Assembly: GCA_963678675.1 (NCBI GenBank)
Contig: OY783195.1
Span: forward strand, 22,172,283-22,236,282
Reading direction: 5' to 3'
DNA: 64,000 nt
DNA from: Xiphydria camelus
Lineage: Eukaryota; Arthropoda; Insecta; Hymenoptera; Xiphydriidae
Shown here: piece after piece, positions 20,603-32,808 of the stretch
Numbering within the stretch: the stretch's first letter is position 1
How the letters are laid out: every line of letters starts with the position of its first letter
The notes under the pieces: model-generated
What the model was told of the DNA's origin: nothing
Seen by the model: the letters and a program-made list of their open reading frames with translations, nothing else
The model's database searches: none
Translations under genes and position numbers: made by a program

Positions 20603-22954
20603 TCTCCATCTAATCGACGGAGCGTTTCGTCCCGGAGTCGGTCTGTGGATTCGTTAGTAAGGCTAGGCCGACTCCTGCCTTAGACGCTCTGTGGTCCTCC
20701 GTGAGAGATGGGCAGTTGTGGTGTTATATAGTGACTGCCCGTCGTCGGACCACTAACGAGAGCCGAAAGCCGTGGGCCAGGAGCCGCGAGTCGAGGGCCG
20801 AGAGGGTCGGCGCCATCTGGCGGCAGGCCGCCGTAGAGTGACGGGTTGCCACAGAACCATATTTTATGAGATTAAAACAATAACAGAAAGCTGTCATCGG
20901 TAAGATATACATTGATATTACCATAAACTGTAACAGTTTTCTTTTTGTTGTTTCAATACGCTTTCATTTAAGTGGAGATAATGAATTCTAAAAGTAGATG
21001 ATTTTTTATTGAGTATTATATAGATACATAAAAGGAAACACCAAAGGAAATAATTATCGGAAGAGAAGCTAGGCTTCTAAAAAATTGTATTTAAGAATGA
21101 ATTATCTTAGGAAATTCATCCGGAAGGGGACAAATTCTCCGAAAGATTTTTTTACAATAACATAGATATTCGATTATCACAATTTGACGAAACCCGTGGC
21201 TTTCCCGGCTAACAATCTTAGCCGACTCTGAGCAGACTTTCGGAAGTCTTCTCGAATGCAAAATTTTTGATGGAAGAGATCGACCTCCCCCCTCCATAAC
21301 TGCTGTCAGATTATAACGTGTGCCGGGCACGGGGTGTTGAGTGCAGCGCCGTTTATCTGAAATTGGCTCGACAGAGCCCGTGAGATTTATAGCGGCGGCC
21401 CAATTACGATACGCGAGGTCCGGATCACGCGGGATAAATGGAGTTAATTATGTGAGTAAAACCAACAAACATTTACCGATCTGACGCTCGACTGGCGGAT
21501 GTGGGCGGCCCCGAATTCGGTGCGACCTACGGTTTATACGCGATCGGGCCATTATCGATTTTCATCTTCAAATTTGTAGTTCGCGATTTTTTATGTTCCG
21601 GTTCTTGCTACACGCCTTACGCGGTCGTCGTCGGGAGTTAGTATCACGATGAGTATATGGGCCAATCTGAAATACCGTTAATTTTTATCAAGAGGAAGTG
21701 AATAAAAATGCATTATTGGATAAAATATTGAAAATCTTTTAAAAAGCAAAGAAACAGTCAACTCGTTAATCTTATTATAATATAATGATGTTAAAAGAGA
21801 AAGATATTGTTTCCTATTGATTATTCGCACTAATCCTGTGGTTATCTTAACACACTATTTATCATATCTATCGTTATATCATTGGCTGCCGAAACATTAG
21901 TAATTATCAATTAGTACGTAGTAATTAGTAATTTAACTACCAATAGGTGTATTTGTATTAGTATCGACGGCCATCGTAGATGCTATTCAACCCTCTTTAA
22001 GACTACCCCTTCGAAAAGGTGAGCCTACGGGTATCGATCGTTGACGGATAACCCTCGAAATTTTCGGAAAGCCTTTTGGCACGGCCGGCCGTTCCGTGTT
22101 CTTTCCAGGATCGCTGGGAAATGCTTCGGAGCGGTCGAACGACAAGATAACTCCTAGATCTGCCCCTGTAAAACACGATGTTCGGAGCTCTCGAGAGGCG
22201 ATGAATGGTCCGAGATCGGCATCGTCGCGAGAAACACGGCGCGGGTGAAATGGTGCCAGAAATTCTCGTTTAGGAGACAAATACTGGCTGATCCGATCCC
22301 TGATAAACGGCGTGTTGAAATAGGTGCGAAGACTTTTCGGGGACCTCGAGTGATAGGCAGGCGAAGCTGTTTCCACGCTGACATGATCAGATTACCACGG
22401 CATAATGTCTGGAGGACCGACCAAACTGAGGTCTTCGAAACGCGGAAAAGATATCTACAGTTTCCACACACTTCCTGTAATCTCGCAGGACCGTGTCGCC
22501 CCGTCTCGACCTCTCTCGGGTCACTGAATATGCATAACCCGCTGCTGCAGAAAGTACGATCCGGTCTGATGTACCTATCGATCAGAAAGAAAAGGTCGCC
22601 CTTTTTAGATGGTGCAAAATCCTGCGCGCTTTTTTTATATCTAAAACGGATACGTATAGATAATCGTGACAAGTTCTGGATAACTGGTTGACAAATATAA
22701 TTGAATTGTCTATAATACGGATGCGAAAAATGATACCGATAAAGAGTTGTAGGTATATCAAGAAAATGTATAATTTAAAAATTCACGAAAAAATGAATAA
22801 CGTCATCGACTCACACACAATTTATATAGGTATCGATTAATTTCTATATATACATTTAGGTATTTAAAATTAAAGTAGAATGCAATAATTCTGTGGTCTC
22901 TTCAGTAAAGATTATTAACTCAGCATAAAATATTGAATATCACTGTGGAGCATA
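20603..22954. other. no gene called; CpG-rich patches and multi-frame open stretch
   Basis: 20603-20850 is GC-rich and could be 3' untranslated sequence of the preceding exons; it contains GGCGCCATCTGGCGG. 21330-21560 is balanced, stop-poor DNA of the kind seen in conserved regulatory elements. 21987-22691 is open in three frames at once (148 codons plus, 172 and 129 codons minus). Because the frames overlap on both strands and show no motif, I do not call a gene. Confidence 0.4.
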
Positions 22955-23177
22955 CACTTGTGAGAAAAAAGTTTATTTGAAGTTTATAAATGTATACTGA
23001 ATTATGGCGAAAGAAACATTTCGTTGGGTCAAGTAAACATATATTAATGATTAGAATGTCTCTTTCATTCAAACATAAATAGAGTATTAGCTAATGAATA
23101 TTTCATTAGCGTAAAGAAATATTTTTTTTCGCCATAACCAAATATACGTATATTAACTATAAATAATTCTCTCAGTG
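22955..23177. mobile_element. CACTGAGAG-tipped MITE (copy 2)
   Basis: Starts CACTTGTGAGAAAAAAGTTT and ends with the inverse of CACTGAGAGAATTATTTATA. It shares ATTAGAATGTCTCTTTCATT and CGCCATAA segments with the copy at 17891-18092, in the same orientation, but has about 20 extra bases. Confidence 0.7.
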
Positions 23178-23705
23178 TAGAATAAAATCTCATTAAATTA
23201 GCGGTATTTAGTGTCTTTGACTCAATGTGACCCATTAACGCTCGTCTCTCTTATCTATATTATATAACGTATATTCGAAACCAACAAAACGGTGAAGTTT
23301 TTTATGGAATAGTGGTATCCCATTGCCATTGATCATTGCTGCAAAAAAAAGGTAGAGACAGAGAAATTATTTAATACAATGCGAACTAGTACCACCCCCA
23401 CTTCACCGACGCCTGGAATCGATGAGGCGGAGACGTTTTCTACGGAAACGTGGCGCCTTTGAAGCTCGCTTCGCGGTGTTCCAAATAGCGAACGCAACGT
23501 AACGAGGAGCGACGTGCCGTCCTAGTAAAGATCAGATCCAGCCGGACCGTGACACCACATAGAATCGTTGGTCCAGAAACGGTTAATTCTTCGAGTCCGT
23601 AAACGGCATCTAAGTGGTAGTGTACTATTAATGCTTACAGGTGTTAACATTCCCGATGGGACACCGGACACCATAATCGTGGCCCCTCCCGATCAGCCGC
23701 GTCGC
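23178..23705. other. no gene seen; GC-rich promoter-proximal DNA
   Basis: Becomes CpG-rich from about 23400 toward the promoter candidate at 23706. Confidence 0.45.
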
Positions 23706-23740
23706 TTTAAATAGCCCGGGTGGTCCTGGTACCTCAGATC
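23706..23740 (+). promoter_or_regulatory. candidate core promoter (TTTAAATA + TCAGATC)
   Basis: TTTAAATA at 23706-23713 sits in GC-rich surroundings, and an initiator-like TCAGATC has its A at 23736, exactly 30 bases downstream. The first ATG after it (23795) opens only seven codons (MRATSNL) before a stop, so the gene it would serve is not visible. It may drive a spliced or non-coding transcript. Confidence 0.35.
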
Positions 23741-25193
23741 CTATCTATACACGATCTCAGCTCGTATACCGACAAGTTTACTTCCAGTTACACGATGAGG
23801 GCTACTTCAAATCTCTGACAATCGCTTCTGAATGCTTTGGTACAAGATGGCTGCGGAGCAGCAGTCCTGGTATCGAAACCATACATATCTACTGCATTCG
23901 GTGCCACTGTAGTTGAAGCGTTACTATATACTGTCATGCAGAATGTTCGTTTTTATAGGGGGAACAAAGAAAGAATTAGTGGTCCCGAATGAAATGTACC
24001 GTTCGTAGAAGATAGCATTGGAAGCTTTCAATTTAATTGACACGAGTCATACAAAACTGAATCATTGTTTCTTTCTACTGGGACTCGTTAATTAATTGGT
24101 AGGCGGCTCTAATAGCAGAAGAGTGCTGATTTGTGTCATAAAAAGAAAGCATTCATTGGAAATGACAGTAGACTCTTCTCACAATTGATCGCATCTTCGC
24201 GGATGTCAGAATACCTAGATTCGCCAATCACGAACTTCCATTGTCGTCGCCCCCTCGCCGAGGCGGAGTTATTGTATCATTCGCACATTGTTTTCACGAG
24301 CTAGTTGTCGTCTTCTGATCCTATCTGAAACCTTAGTTGTAGCGTCGTTAGGTGGAGTCGAGCTTCGAAACACGATGCTCCGTCATCTTTATACAGGTGC
24401 GCACGACAATATCCTTCTAATCGCAGACACATAATACCGGAGTGTGCGTTATACTATATATATGTATGCAACTATGCCAGTATGTCTGGGTCAGGTCTTA
24501 TATCACATTCTCAGGTAGGTCACTCAGAAAATTACCGGGATCGAATTCCCTCGCGCGAATATAGGGACGACGACTTCTCGCTTTCCTATTTATAAATGTT
24601 CACCAAAGAAATTCTGCGACTTTTGATTCACCGTACAAATTAACTGAGTGAATCTCATTTGGATTAGCCGTAATCATTTTTTAAGAAAAGCGTGGAATCG
24701 AGAGAATACTAAATTAAAAATCTGACAATTTCGATGAATATCATTTTGAAAATTTGAGGTTTCGGCTCATTGGAACGTTAAGCTTTATATTTATTATGAA
24801 AAATGTTTAAAAAGTTGTTTTTAATAATATAGAGTATTAGAAAGTTGAGATTAATATTTTCAAGACATAATTAATTTGTTGTTTGTTTAATTAGTTTAAG
24901 ATTTTTTTTCGGTGCGAAATTATATTTGATATAGGTAATTCTGCATGCAGATTGGAAAAAGGTTGTTGAAGTATCATGTATAATGCATTAAAAATAGGTA
25001 TATTTTTTTTATACTTTTACTGTGTCAAAAATACACGAGTATCTAATTTCCCGATTTCCAAGGAAAAAATGTACTAATATAATTTTTATAAGAAATTCGT
25101 AATTTCGCTACACATTCCCAAATATTCCTCTATAGGCTCTCTACTAATTGTAAAGATTTCTTTATGTTAAAAAAAACTACGTTTCTGCTTGAC
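23741..25193. other. no gene seen
   Basis: Mixed then AT-rich. Donor-like CAG|GTGCGC (about 24400) and CAG|GTAGGT (about 24515) exist but no exon can be anchored. Confidence 0.45.
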
Positions 25194-25558
25194 AAAGAAG
25201 TGATAGATTTTGAGAAATATAAGTAAACATAGATAGAGGGAGAAAGCGAACGGAAATTAGAAAGGCAATATGTAAACGAAAATATGGAAAGGAGAGAGAC
25301 GTAGCAGCCCTTAAAATTCTATCCCATTCGAACAGCCTCATTCTCCTTTATTTATAGAGATAAAACGTGAACCCGTAAAGAAGTGATACATTTTAAGAAA
25401 TGTAAACAAACCTAGAAATAGGCAGAGGGGTCAGGGAAATTATAATAGAAAAGAGGAAATGTATAAGTGGAACTAAAGAGAAAAGGGGGGCGTAGCAACC
25501 CTTAAAATTCTACTCCGCGAACGACCTCATTTTCCTATAAAACGTGAACCCGTAAATT
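25194..25558 (+). repeat. tandem duplication, 183-bp unit
   Basis: Unit one starts AAAGAAGTGATAGATTTTGA at 25194. Unit two starts AAAGAAGTGATACATTTTAA at 25377. Both contain AACAxAxxTAGAxA, a G/A-rich stretch, CGTAGCA(G/A)CCCTTAAAAT and end with AAAACGTGAACCCGTAAA. Divergence is moderate. Non-coding. Confidence 0.88.
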
Positions 25559-26085
25559 CTAATCGCTCTCGAAGAAATACGGTTCCATAAACGACGTTGT
25601 GGCATCTTGGGTGGCCGCGGGCCATTATGCGTTCGTCGTCCGGGGGAAAGAAAATCAGAGCCGCGCGCTCGACGAATTAACGGGAAAAGTTACGCCGCGG
25701 CTTAAAACAATGGTGCTCTGGAGCTGGCTTAATGCGAAAGTAAATGCGGTGTGACGTTTTACAGGTCAATTTGTGAAGAGCGGCTTGGAGGTGTTCGCTA
25801 AAATCATTAACGCGGTAATTAAGAGAGGAACGAAGGAAAAGGCTCTTTTTTCGGCGGTTAAACGTTCTGCTGTTCGTTAGGTGCGAACACGAGAGCGCTT
25901 CCGGCGGTCTCTTCATTTCGGACACGTCAAATGTCTTCGTCTCCCACGACCGGACAGCTCGAATTAACTTGCGTTCCGTCGAGTCACGGAAGGGTTACTT
26001 TCACCACCCTTCTTCGACTATCATGGAACCTCGTTCATGGCACGAGACATTTTCATTTTCTACTGTAGAACATCAAAGGCTAGAT
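25559..26085. other. no gene seen
   Basis: A minus-strand frame at 25677-25925 starts with GTG and shows no motif. Confidence 0.5.
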
Positions 26086-26349
26086 GTTCACGTCGTATCT
26101 TGTCCTCATCCTTACATCCTCATCTTCGTCTCCATCAGGGTCTTCGTCTACGTTTAGGTCCCCGTCTACGTTTCTGTTTACGTCTTCGTCTACATCTCTG
26201 TCTACGTCTTCATCTCCGTCCTCGTCTTCGTCTTCGTCTTCGTCTTCGTCTTCGTCTTCGTCTTCGTCTTCGTCTTCGTCTTCGTCTTCGTCTTCGTCTT
26301 CGTCTTCGTCTTCGTCTCCGTCTTCGTCTTCTTCGTCTTCTTCGTCATA
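26086..26349 (+). repeat. CTTCGT-type microsatellite
   Basis: An imperfect CTC/CTT/CGT array that becomes perfect CTTCGT repeats from about 26222 to 26315. It yields long spurious frames in two phases (poly-Ser and poly-Leu/Arg). Confidence 0.93.
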
Positions 26350-27300
26350 TTCATATTTGTATCCATCGGCATCTTGTCGCCATCACCTCAAAACGTCAGT
26401 CGATTCTCGCCGGTGCAGTGGTTTTTCGGTTGCCAACAAAGTCCACCACGCCAATCTTGATAAAACAAACCTCCCGCCTCCATGGTCCTTCGCCGCCTTC
26501 TAATATTAGAAGCGATAATAAGTGCCCCACTGCCAAAACTGATTCGTTGACCGACCACAAGGACCGATCGGTGACTGCTTCGCAGGTACTAACTAGGGCG
26601 AACCGCCGCGGAATACGACCACCGGCGAGAAATGGTCAGCACGGTGAAACGATCTCATTTATACGAAATGTCAAACGTTTTCGGAGGACATTGTTTTGCT
26701 TCCGGAGCAGTTTTTTTCTTTACTTCAAGAAACTGATTTGATCGGACCACTTATATAATCTTGCACGACCAAAACTGCTTAATACATTATTATTCGGTAA
26801 TTTAGTAGCTAAATTCAGTTCTTCGAAACTTTGCAAGTCGTTTAGGTATTCCTTATTTAAATTGACCCCGTTTCCCAGCTCTATTTCCCCTTTTTCCCTA
26901 TATTTAAGCTTTTTACACATATGTGCACGTATTAAAGATCTGTTGGACTACACGTCCATATCGGAACTATAATTCCGCACGCTTCTACGCAAAAAGTACA
27001 TAATATGTACATACATATAAATATTATGTGTATACTATATCGACTCCTTTCTTCTGCCCATAATTCGAAACGAACCTTTTGGTCGTAACATTAGCCACAC
27101 TCTATTAGAGACAAAGTCCAATTTGCGCCGAGATGAAAAATGACGAGAATTGGAAAAATGTGACAAACCCGCTGACCCAGGACGTCACGGTCAGCGTCGA
27201 CCGTTCGAGCGCCGACAAAGGGTCGCTACTTTCGGCTGACACAACTCATAAATCCCGAAAGACTGTTACGAGTCGTGAACGATCATGCGTCGACGAATTT
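26350..27300. other. no gene seen
   Basis: Trailing frames of the microsatellite reach about 26741. A palindromic ATAATATGTACATACATATA area lies at about 26999-27030. Confidence 0.5.
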
Positions 27301-27630
27301 TCGAGGATCGAAGCCTGCGGAAAAATTCACGATCGACCCCTCCCCGATATTGGAACAACCCTTTAGCCATTAAGACCGACGAGGTCGATCAACTGCTCGG
27401 ACCAATCGCCTCGGGAAAAATCCCTCTTCTCTTCTACACTTCGGAACCTTTTAAACGTGGAAAATTCACACATTTTTTTTTTTCGAGGAAGCCTGCCGAA
27501 AGTTTACAACGGACTCTTCCTCAGCATTGGAGCAACTCTTTGGACTTTAGAACCCAAGAAATTGGTCGACTGGATGGATCGATTGCCTTGGGAGGAAACG
27601 CTCTTCTTTTTTACACGTTAGTCTCGAGTC
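27301..27630 (+). repeat. diverged tandem duplication, about 180-bp unit
   Basis: TCGAGGATCGAAGCCTGC at 27301 recurs as TCGAGGAAGCCTGC at 27483. Both units continue with ATTGGA(A/G)CAAC, a GATCGA or GGTCGA block, CCTCGGGA/CCTTGGGA and end CTCTTCT...TACAC. The plus frame 27285-27686 encodes two similar peptide blocks only because it reads through both copies. I do not consider it a gene. Confidence 0.68.
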
Positions 27631-27844
27631 TCGATCTTTCCCGAGAGTCTCGACGCGGTGACTTTTATGGGGTAAACGTATTTTGAAGAGCTCGATAATA
27701 AATCACATTTCTTCCATCTAGAAAACAATAATTTTCGCGGAACCCCAGGCGACGGACTCAATGACACGGTTGTATCGTGATTTCGTTCTAGCGATAATGC
27801 GTCCCGTAGAACGTTGCGGTGAGGGAAAGAGACGGCTGTGGCTC

Positions 27845-27880
27845 TATAAATAGTAGCAACAGGTTGTATTTCTCAGTAAC
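27845..27880 (+). promoter_or_regulatory. core promoter: TATAAATAG with TCAGT initiator at +30
   Basis: A perfect TATAAATAG at 27845-27853 is followed by TCAGT at 27873-27877. The A of TCAGT (27875) lies exactly 30 bases after the first T of the TATA box, which is the canonical arthropod spacing. Transcription would run to the right. The first ATG (27896) opens a 4-codon frame. The next (27937) opens 27 codons encoding MFEPLKKYVGHDVEGGRSAR and more, ending at 28020. The gene served is unknown. Confidence 0.5.
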
Positions 27881-28011
27881 GCGAATCTATAAATAATGGC
27901 TTTTTTTTGACGGTTGCTTCTTCGGCGCGCAACGTAATGTTCGAGCCCCTCAAGAAATACGTCGGCCACGACGTCGAGGGAGGGAGATCCGCACGCGCCT
28001 GCCACGCTTCT

Positions 28012-28224
28012 TCAAAATGACAGTTGGTCAGCGCTGTTGGCCACTGCGATCGCTATACGCTCGGGTTCGTCGGTTCCACCGAATTTCTTCGAGATAGTCT
28101 TCACGGCTCGATGAGATCGGGCGAAGGTTTCGCGTGCGGGTTTATCAGTGGATCGAAGACTGAGGAATTTCCGGGGTAGACGGTATTTTCGTTGTTGGAG
28201 TAAATTAATTTTTATCGTTTCCAT
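28012..28224 (-). CDS. hypothetical 70-codon open frame
   Basis: A frame from ATG (28222-28224, complement) to TGA has ordinary amino-acid composition, is rich in lysine and arginine and has no signal peptide, membrane segment or known motif. It lies on the opposite strand to the promoter at 27845 and overlaps its putative transcript. It could be chance. No splice sites or polyadenylation signal could be tied to it. Confidence 0.13.
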   Translation of the reverse strand: METIKINLLQQRKYRLPRKFLSLRSTDKPARETFARSHRAVKTISKKFGGTDEPERIAIAVANSADQLSF

Positions 28225-29860
28225 TATTTTACCTCTGACTTTGGGTCGATATTTAAATTTTTCTTCTTAATAGTGGATATGTTACCGGTAGTTTCGATAA
28301 TTTATTTTAGTTGATCAGTTATGCCATATGAGAAATGTTAATTCCTTCAAAGAACTTTTTCATTCATATTCACTAATTTGATTTGTATAGGACTACATAA
28401 AAAATAATTTATTAGAATAATTAAACACATATTTCATAACCAATAGCTTCGTATTTAGTTGATCTGACGCGATTATTGTTTCTTGAGAAAAAAGATCGGC
28501 AGATTTTTGAAGCTTTTAATAAAACACGGAATCTTTATCTTTTACGGCAATTTTAATTTTAGTTTAATATGGTGAATAGACACGAACTTACCGAAACCTA
28601 TCTCGGAAATAAGGCATGTATATTATAATCGGAGATTAAATACAAATATTAATGACTTTGACACTTACGTAGATGTAGTTTCTGTTAAAATTGTTTTTGA
28701 AAATTCGTTGACGTTCTTAAACTAACGATAAGATGGAGTAGCCGCAAGAAAATATATATACGAGTACGAGACTGTAGTTTCTACTATGTAAATATGTTTA
28801 TTAGCGCTTTCTTAAAAGCTTAATTAATTATATTGGAAAATTGGAATTTCTACTTTTCCATACTCTGAATACAATAAAATTAACCAATGGCCTTCATTAT
28901 TATTGAATTCAATATCTACTGCATCTGTGACCTCATTTTCGACCATTTTCAAATACCTACGAGTATATGAATAGCTTTGACACAATTTCAAAATAATAGG
29001 CTAAAATTAACGATAAATATAGAGTTTGTATATATATTATGTTCTTTACAATTACGACAATAATATTTTATATTATTTTAATCTATTTCCTGAACTCGAG
29101 TTTCTCTTATACGAGTATTTAAATTCGCATGTTTCTTTTCATTTGAACCCGATTCTACTTCAATGCAATACATACATACATGCACACCGAGAGAACAATT
29201 TATTAACAGTTAATAAATGTATTTTTAAATACGGAAAAATAAGTATTAATATGAACTAAGATATAATTAACAATACCCCATATTTTCCTACAAGATTTCA
29301 ACTCTACACCATTTCATCCCAACTTCTTATAGATATCGACTCATAGAGGTCGCTTCATTTTAGTAAAACGATACCTGCGCGCCCGAAAGCTGCAAAACAG
29401 TGAATGCTATCCGGTGAACGTTCGGGGGTGAGAGAGTGTGCGTATATTCGAGCGGCGGGTGGTTCCGGTGAGTAGCTCATTTGTATAATCAAGCGGTGAG
29501 CATCTGTGCGATCCAGCAGGTGCCTAAAGGCTTTTATCGCGGTCCTGTGTTATACGGCTTCCTGTCCCATCTGGACCAGAGTCTCCGAAATATGGGCAAA
29601 GTCTATTTTTGTGGAAAAAAAAGCGTGCGGTGTCCCGATTTTTCTTGGGATCACCGCACGAACAAAAAGCCTGCCGACACAAGACTTCTCGATGGGTTCA
29701 CCCACACTTCGTTGCGTGGTGCTCCGGATCCCTCCGATCCTGTAAGGTTCGCTGTTGCTTTAAATTTATCGATAGCTCGACACTTCCCCCGAGAAATACG
29801 CGACGGATGGGATCGAGGATCTTTTTACCGAAACTGTAAAGCATATATGTCAGTCTTCAC
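28225..29860. other. AT-rich DNA, no gene seen
   Basis: 28225-29340 is AT-rich with stop codons in all frames. 29340-29860 is GC-richer, with a donor-like CCG|GTGAGT at about 29468 and a 143-codon plus frame from 29481 that lacks ATG at its start and recognisable motifs. Confidence 0.45.
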
Positions 29861-29980
29861 GCGTATAGCTTTCGGTAAGCGCAGTAACGATAAGATTTCC
29901 GACAGGTTGTAAAATCCCTTACTGATGACTGCGCTTGTTGCTTTTATTATTATGTATCTATACCGAAAGCTATAGGGCGT
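29861..29980. repeat. 120-bp imperfect hairpin
   Basis: CGTATAGCTTTCGGTA at 29862-29877 returns inverted at 29961-29976, and GCGCAGT at 29879 returns as ACTGCGC at 29928. Intervening bases differ between arms, so this is a decayed palindrome. Confidence 0.55.
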
Positions 29981-30903
29981 AGCGACTCGAATCTTAACCT
30001 GTGACAATATCTAAGCTAGCTATGACATCAGCTAAGCGCGAGTAAAATGATGCATTGGCGCTAGCAGGTCTTCTTCGAAAGAAAGAGAGAAAATTACGAA
30101 AAAAGTGGTGTAAAGAATAGTTATTAAAAAGAAGCCAATACAGTCATGTTAAGTTGATAAAGAAATTAATGTAGACCCAGCTAACAATTTCATGTTCTAT
30201 AAAAATCGTAAGAACGTTTCCAGAGCAAATTTTAGGCACGTTTATAGAGCATGTTTGTTCTAAGAACGTTTTCAAAACGTTCTTACAACACTTGTAGGGC
30301 TACATTAGCAGTTATCTTATTAATGCTCTATAAATTATGCTCTAAGAACGTTCTTGCAACAAATTTAAAAAGTAATTCAGTTTCTGAAGATAAAATAGTC
30401 TCATGTGTGCCACATTAATGCAACAATTCAGTGTTCTAGTTACAACTATAAAACATGAACAAAATATAAAACTCCTATTACTCTAAATTTATAGAACTAC
30501 TTTGTTAGCGCTGGGGAGTCTCAAGACTACCGTAATTATTTACGAAAGAGAGAGAGAGAGAGAGAATGGATGAAACAATTTATCTAAAACTATTTTATCA
30601 ATGGAGAGTAAACTACCCCACTGAGACCAAACTGAGACCTGTAAAAGCGAATGCCACACGCGCGCGGGTTTACCTTAAGGTAGCATTCTACCACAGTTAA
30701 AAAATATCAATTTTCTATTATTTTCAGGTCGTCTGCACAGGTAGGAATATCTTCAAGTTTTGTCACATTATACACACTCCAGTTTGCCTGTACGAGTATG
30801 CGCATACCGTTGCGTGTATGGCCGGCTTTAGGCAGTCGCAAGAAACAATCTCAATCCGCACCTCGCACGGGCGTTGCCGCGTTGAATTTTTACAACCGCG
30901 AGC
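29981..30903. other. no gene seen; TAAGAACGTT repeats and GA tract
   Basis: 30200-30360 contains several copies of TAAGAACGTT or its inverse. A short GA tract lies at 30546-30566. 30830-30903 is CpG-rich. Confidence 0.45.
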
Positions 30904-30940
30904 TATAAGATCCCGGGGCGCCGTATCCATTTCACGAGTC
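30904..30940 (+). promoter_or_regulatory. weak core promoter candidate (TATAAGA)
   Basis: TATAAGA at 30904-30910 within CpG-rich DNA is followed by CCATTTCACG near +25 to +30. The next ATG (about 30959) opens only ten codons (MVRVKILDRY). CTC|GTGAGT at about 30946 could be a donor. No downstream exon was found. Confidence 0.25.
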
Positions 30941-32656
30941 GCGCTCGTGAGTTACGCCATGGTGCGCGTCAAGATCTTAGACAGATATTGAGGAAGAGGC
31001 GGTACGCTTATTACAGACAACCGCCCTTTCTCAGCTACAAATCAAAGAACGTTTTTACGTCACTGCGTCCTGCGTATCCGTCAGGACTCGTCAGACGAAC
31101 GAGTATAAGTACTTCGCACGCAATAACTCCAGCCGATGGGCTTTGCGAGCCGCCCTTACGCTTCGGCAGCTGCAGGCACCACGAAATCTCGCGCGCCGTC
31201 CGATTTTGCGCAGTAGAGATGTGATATCGCACAACGAAAGTGATAAGTGATAACATTTGGTATGAAAATCTCGTGTAATTTAACGAAGATTAATTTGTAC
31301 GAGAGACATACGAGATCTTTTAAAAGTAGAATAGAATTAACCTCTTCAGGGACGATTTTTTTGTGGCGAGAAAAAGATGTGAATGTTTTTTTCCTTTTGC
31401 GACTTATTCATTTTATATCAATGGGAATTTTTGCTTCTCTGATTGGGGAATTCTGTAGTGAGTAAGTTGTTGTCGGGTTTTTGTTCTATTTATTATTGAT
31501 GGTGGCTATAATTGTGGAAAGCTAAACGTCCACATATGTGGCCAAGGGCGTGAAGAGGTTAAAAATGGAGTAAATTATACCAATTGACCAAATTAACATA
31601 TTGGCCAAAGTTCTGCATGTCATTCAATCTTATATGTATAGATATGTATTATTTCTAGCAGGTGATTTTTCGTGACAAACACTTTTGCTTCCTTCCTACG
31701 AAACCAAAAACGATAAATGAGGTAGGTACCATTTTAAAGATTAAGTTCTCCGCTTTTAATTTAATTGTTAATTTACAATTGAACATTGTAGGTATTATTT
31801 ATTTAAAACTCGAATGTAAGATTTGAATTTTGGCAAAGATAACGCATAATCTACACAATCATTCCATATCTTTTGAATTTACGTTCCCCATCTTCTGTTG
31901 TCTGCGGAATTTCTGCACGGGCCCACTAGTTTAGATAATTCTCTACAAATACAATTTTATCGCTTAATCGAGTTTATGGGTCTCGTCAATTTTGCATTTC
32001 TCTCATAATGTAAAACTGAATGGGAAAATCGGGGTATTGCCAGAGTATTATAATTGACAAAAAAAAACGAGTTCGAGGAAAGAGAGATTGACGAGATAAT
32101 ATCAGTGCTCCATTCGCGGCGTTTAACCCTTTCGTTGCATCCTCCGAAAGTGTTATTATAACGGATCGCCTCGCCGGCTTGAAACCATGGCGCGCGAAGA
32201 CCGGACGTTGAAATTGCCTATATACGGTGTTTGATCAAGCGATTTAATTACTCGTATTTGTTAATGATCTAATAAGCGGGTTTACGAGGAATGGCATCGA
32301 CTACTCCCAAATGTAGCGCCTACGAGAGGCGCGCACGTGAGTTTGTAACCTCCGGCCAGACGGCATACCTACAGGATCCCTATGAGTTTCGAGAATGGAT
32401 GGGATACCCTCCCTTCTCCCTGTCGATTCGGATTGGCTAGGTAGGTAGGTCATCCCTTGAGATCATCAGAACCAGAAGAAAACATCGAGCAACGGAAGTG
32501 TAGTCAGTAAATTATCTCACCGACTCGTAGATATTAAAAAATGGATTAACAATATTGTGAATATACAAAAATTGGGTCAAATGTTTTTTAATAATTTAAG
32601 AGAATAATAGCTCTTAATTTATCAATATAATCTAGGATAGCTAAAATTGTATCTAG
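30941..32656. other. no gene seen
   Basis: CpG-rich to about 31230, then AT-rich. Frames at 30988-31224 (plus) and 31035-31256 (minus) overlap each other and are not supported. Confidence 0.5.
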
Positions 32657-32808
32657 ATAGTAAAAAAGTAATGTTAATTTTTAATAGATAGATACCATTT
32701 CACCGGTGTCAAGCTATGTGTACCACATCTGGTGTCATTCAGCCTTATGCCATTGTCATCTAACACCAAAAGAGTATAGGTCCACATGATAGAATTTTTT
32801 ATGTTGTA
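32657..32808 (+). mobile_element. ACACTGTAAAAAA-type MITE, copy 1
   Basis: Shares with three other copies a TAAAAAAGT head, TTAATTTTTAA, CCATTTCACCGGTGT, GTACCACATCTG(G/A)TGTCATT, TTATGCCATTGT and TAACACCAAAAG, and a degenerate ATTTTTTATGTTGTA tail. The ends here are eroded. Confidence 0.72.

Noticed and set aside
26037..26741. 234- and 139-codon frames rich in Leu/Arg or Ser
   Set aside because: Both are translations of the CTTCGT microsatellite and its flanks.
27285..27686. 133-codon frame with two similar peptide blocks
   Set aside because: The repetition comes from a DNA tandem duplication. There is no known motif and the frame starts mid-repeat.
29481..29912. 143-codon plus frame
   Set aside because: It begins at TTG, runs into a hairpin, and encodes nothing recognisable.
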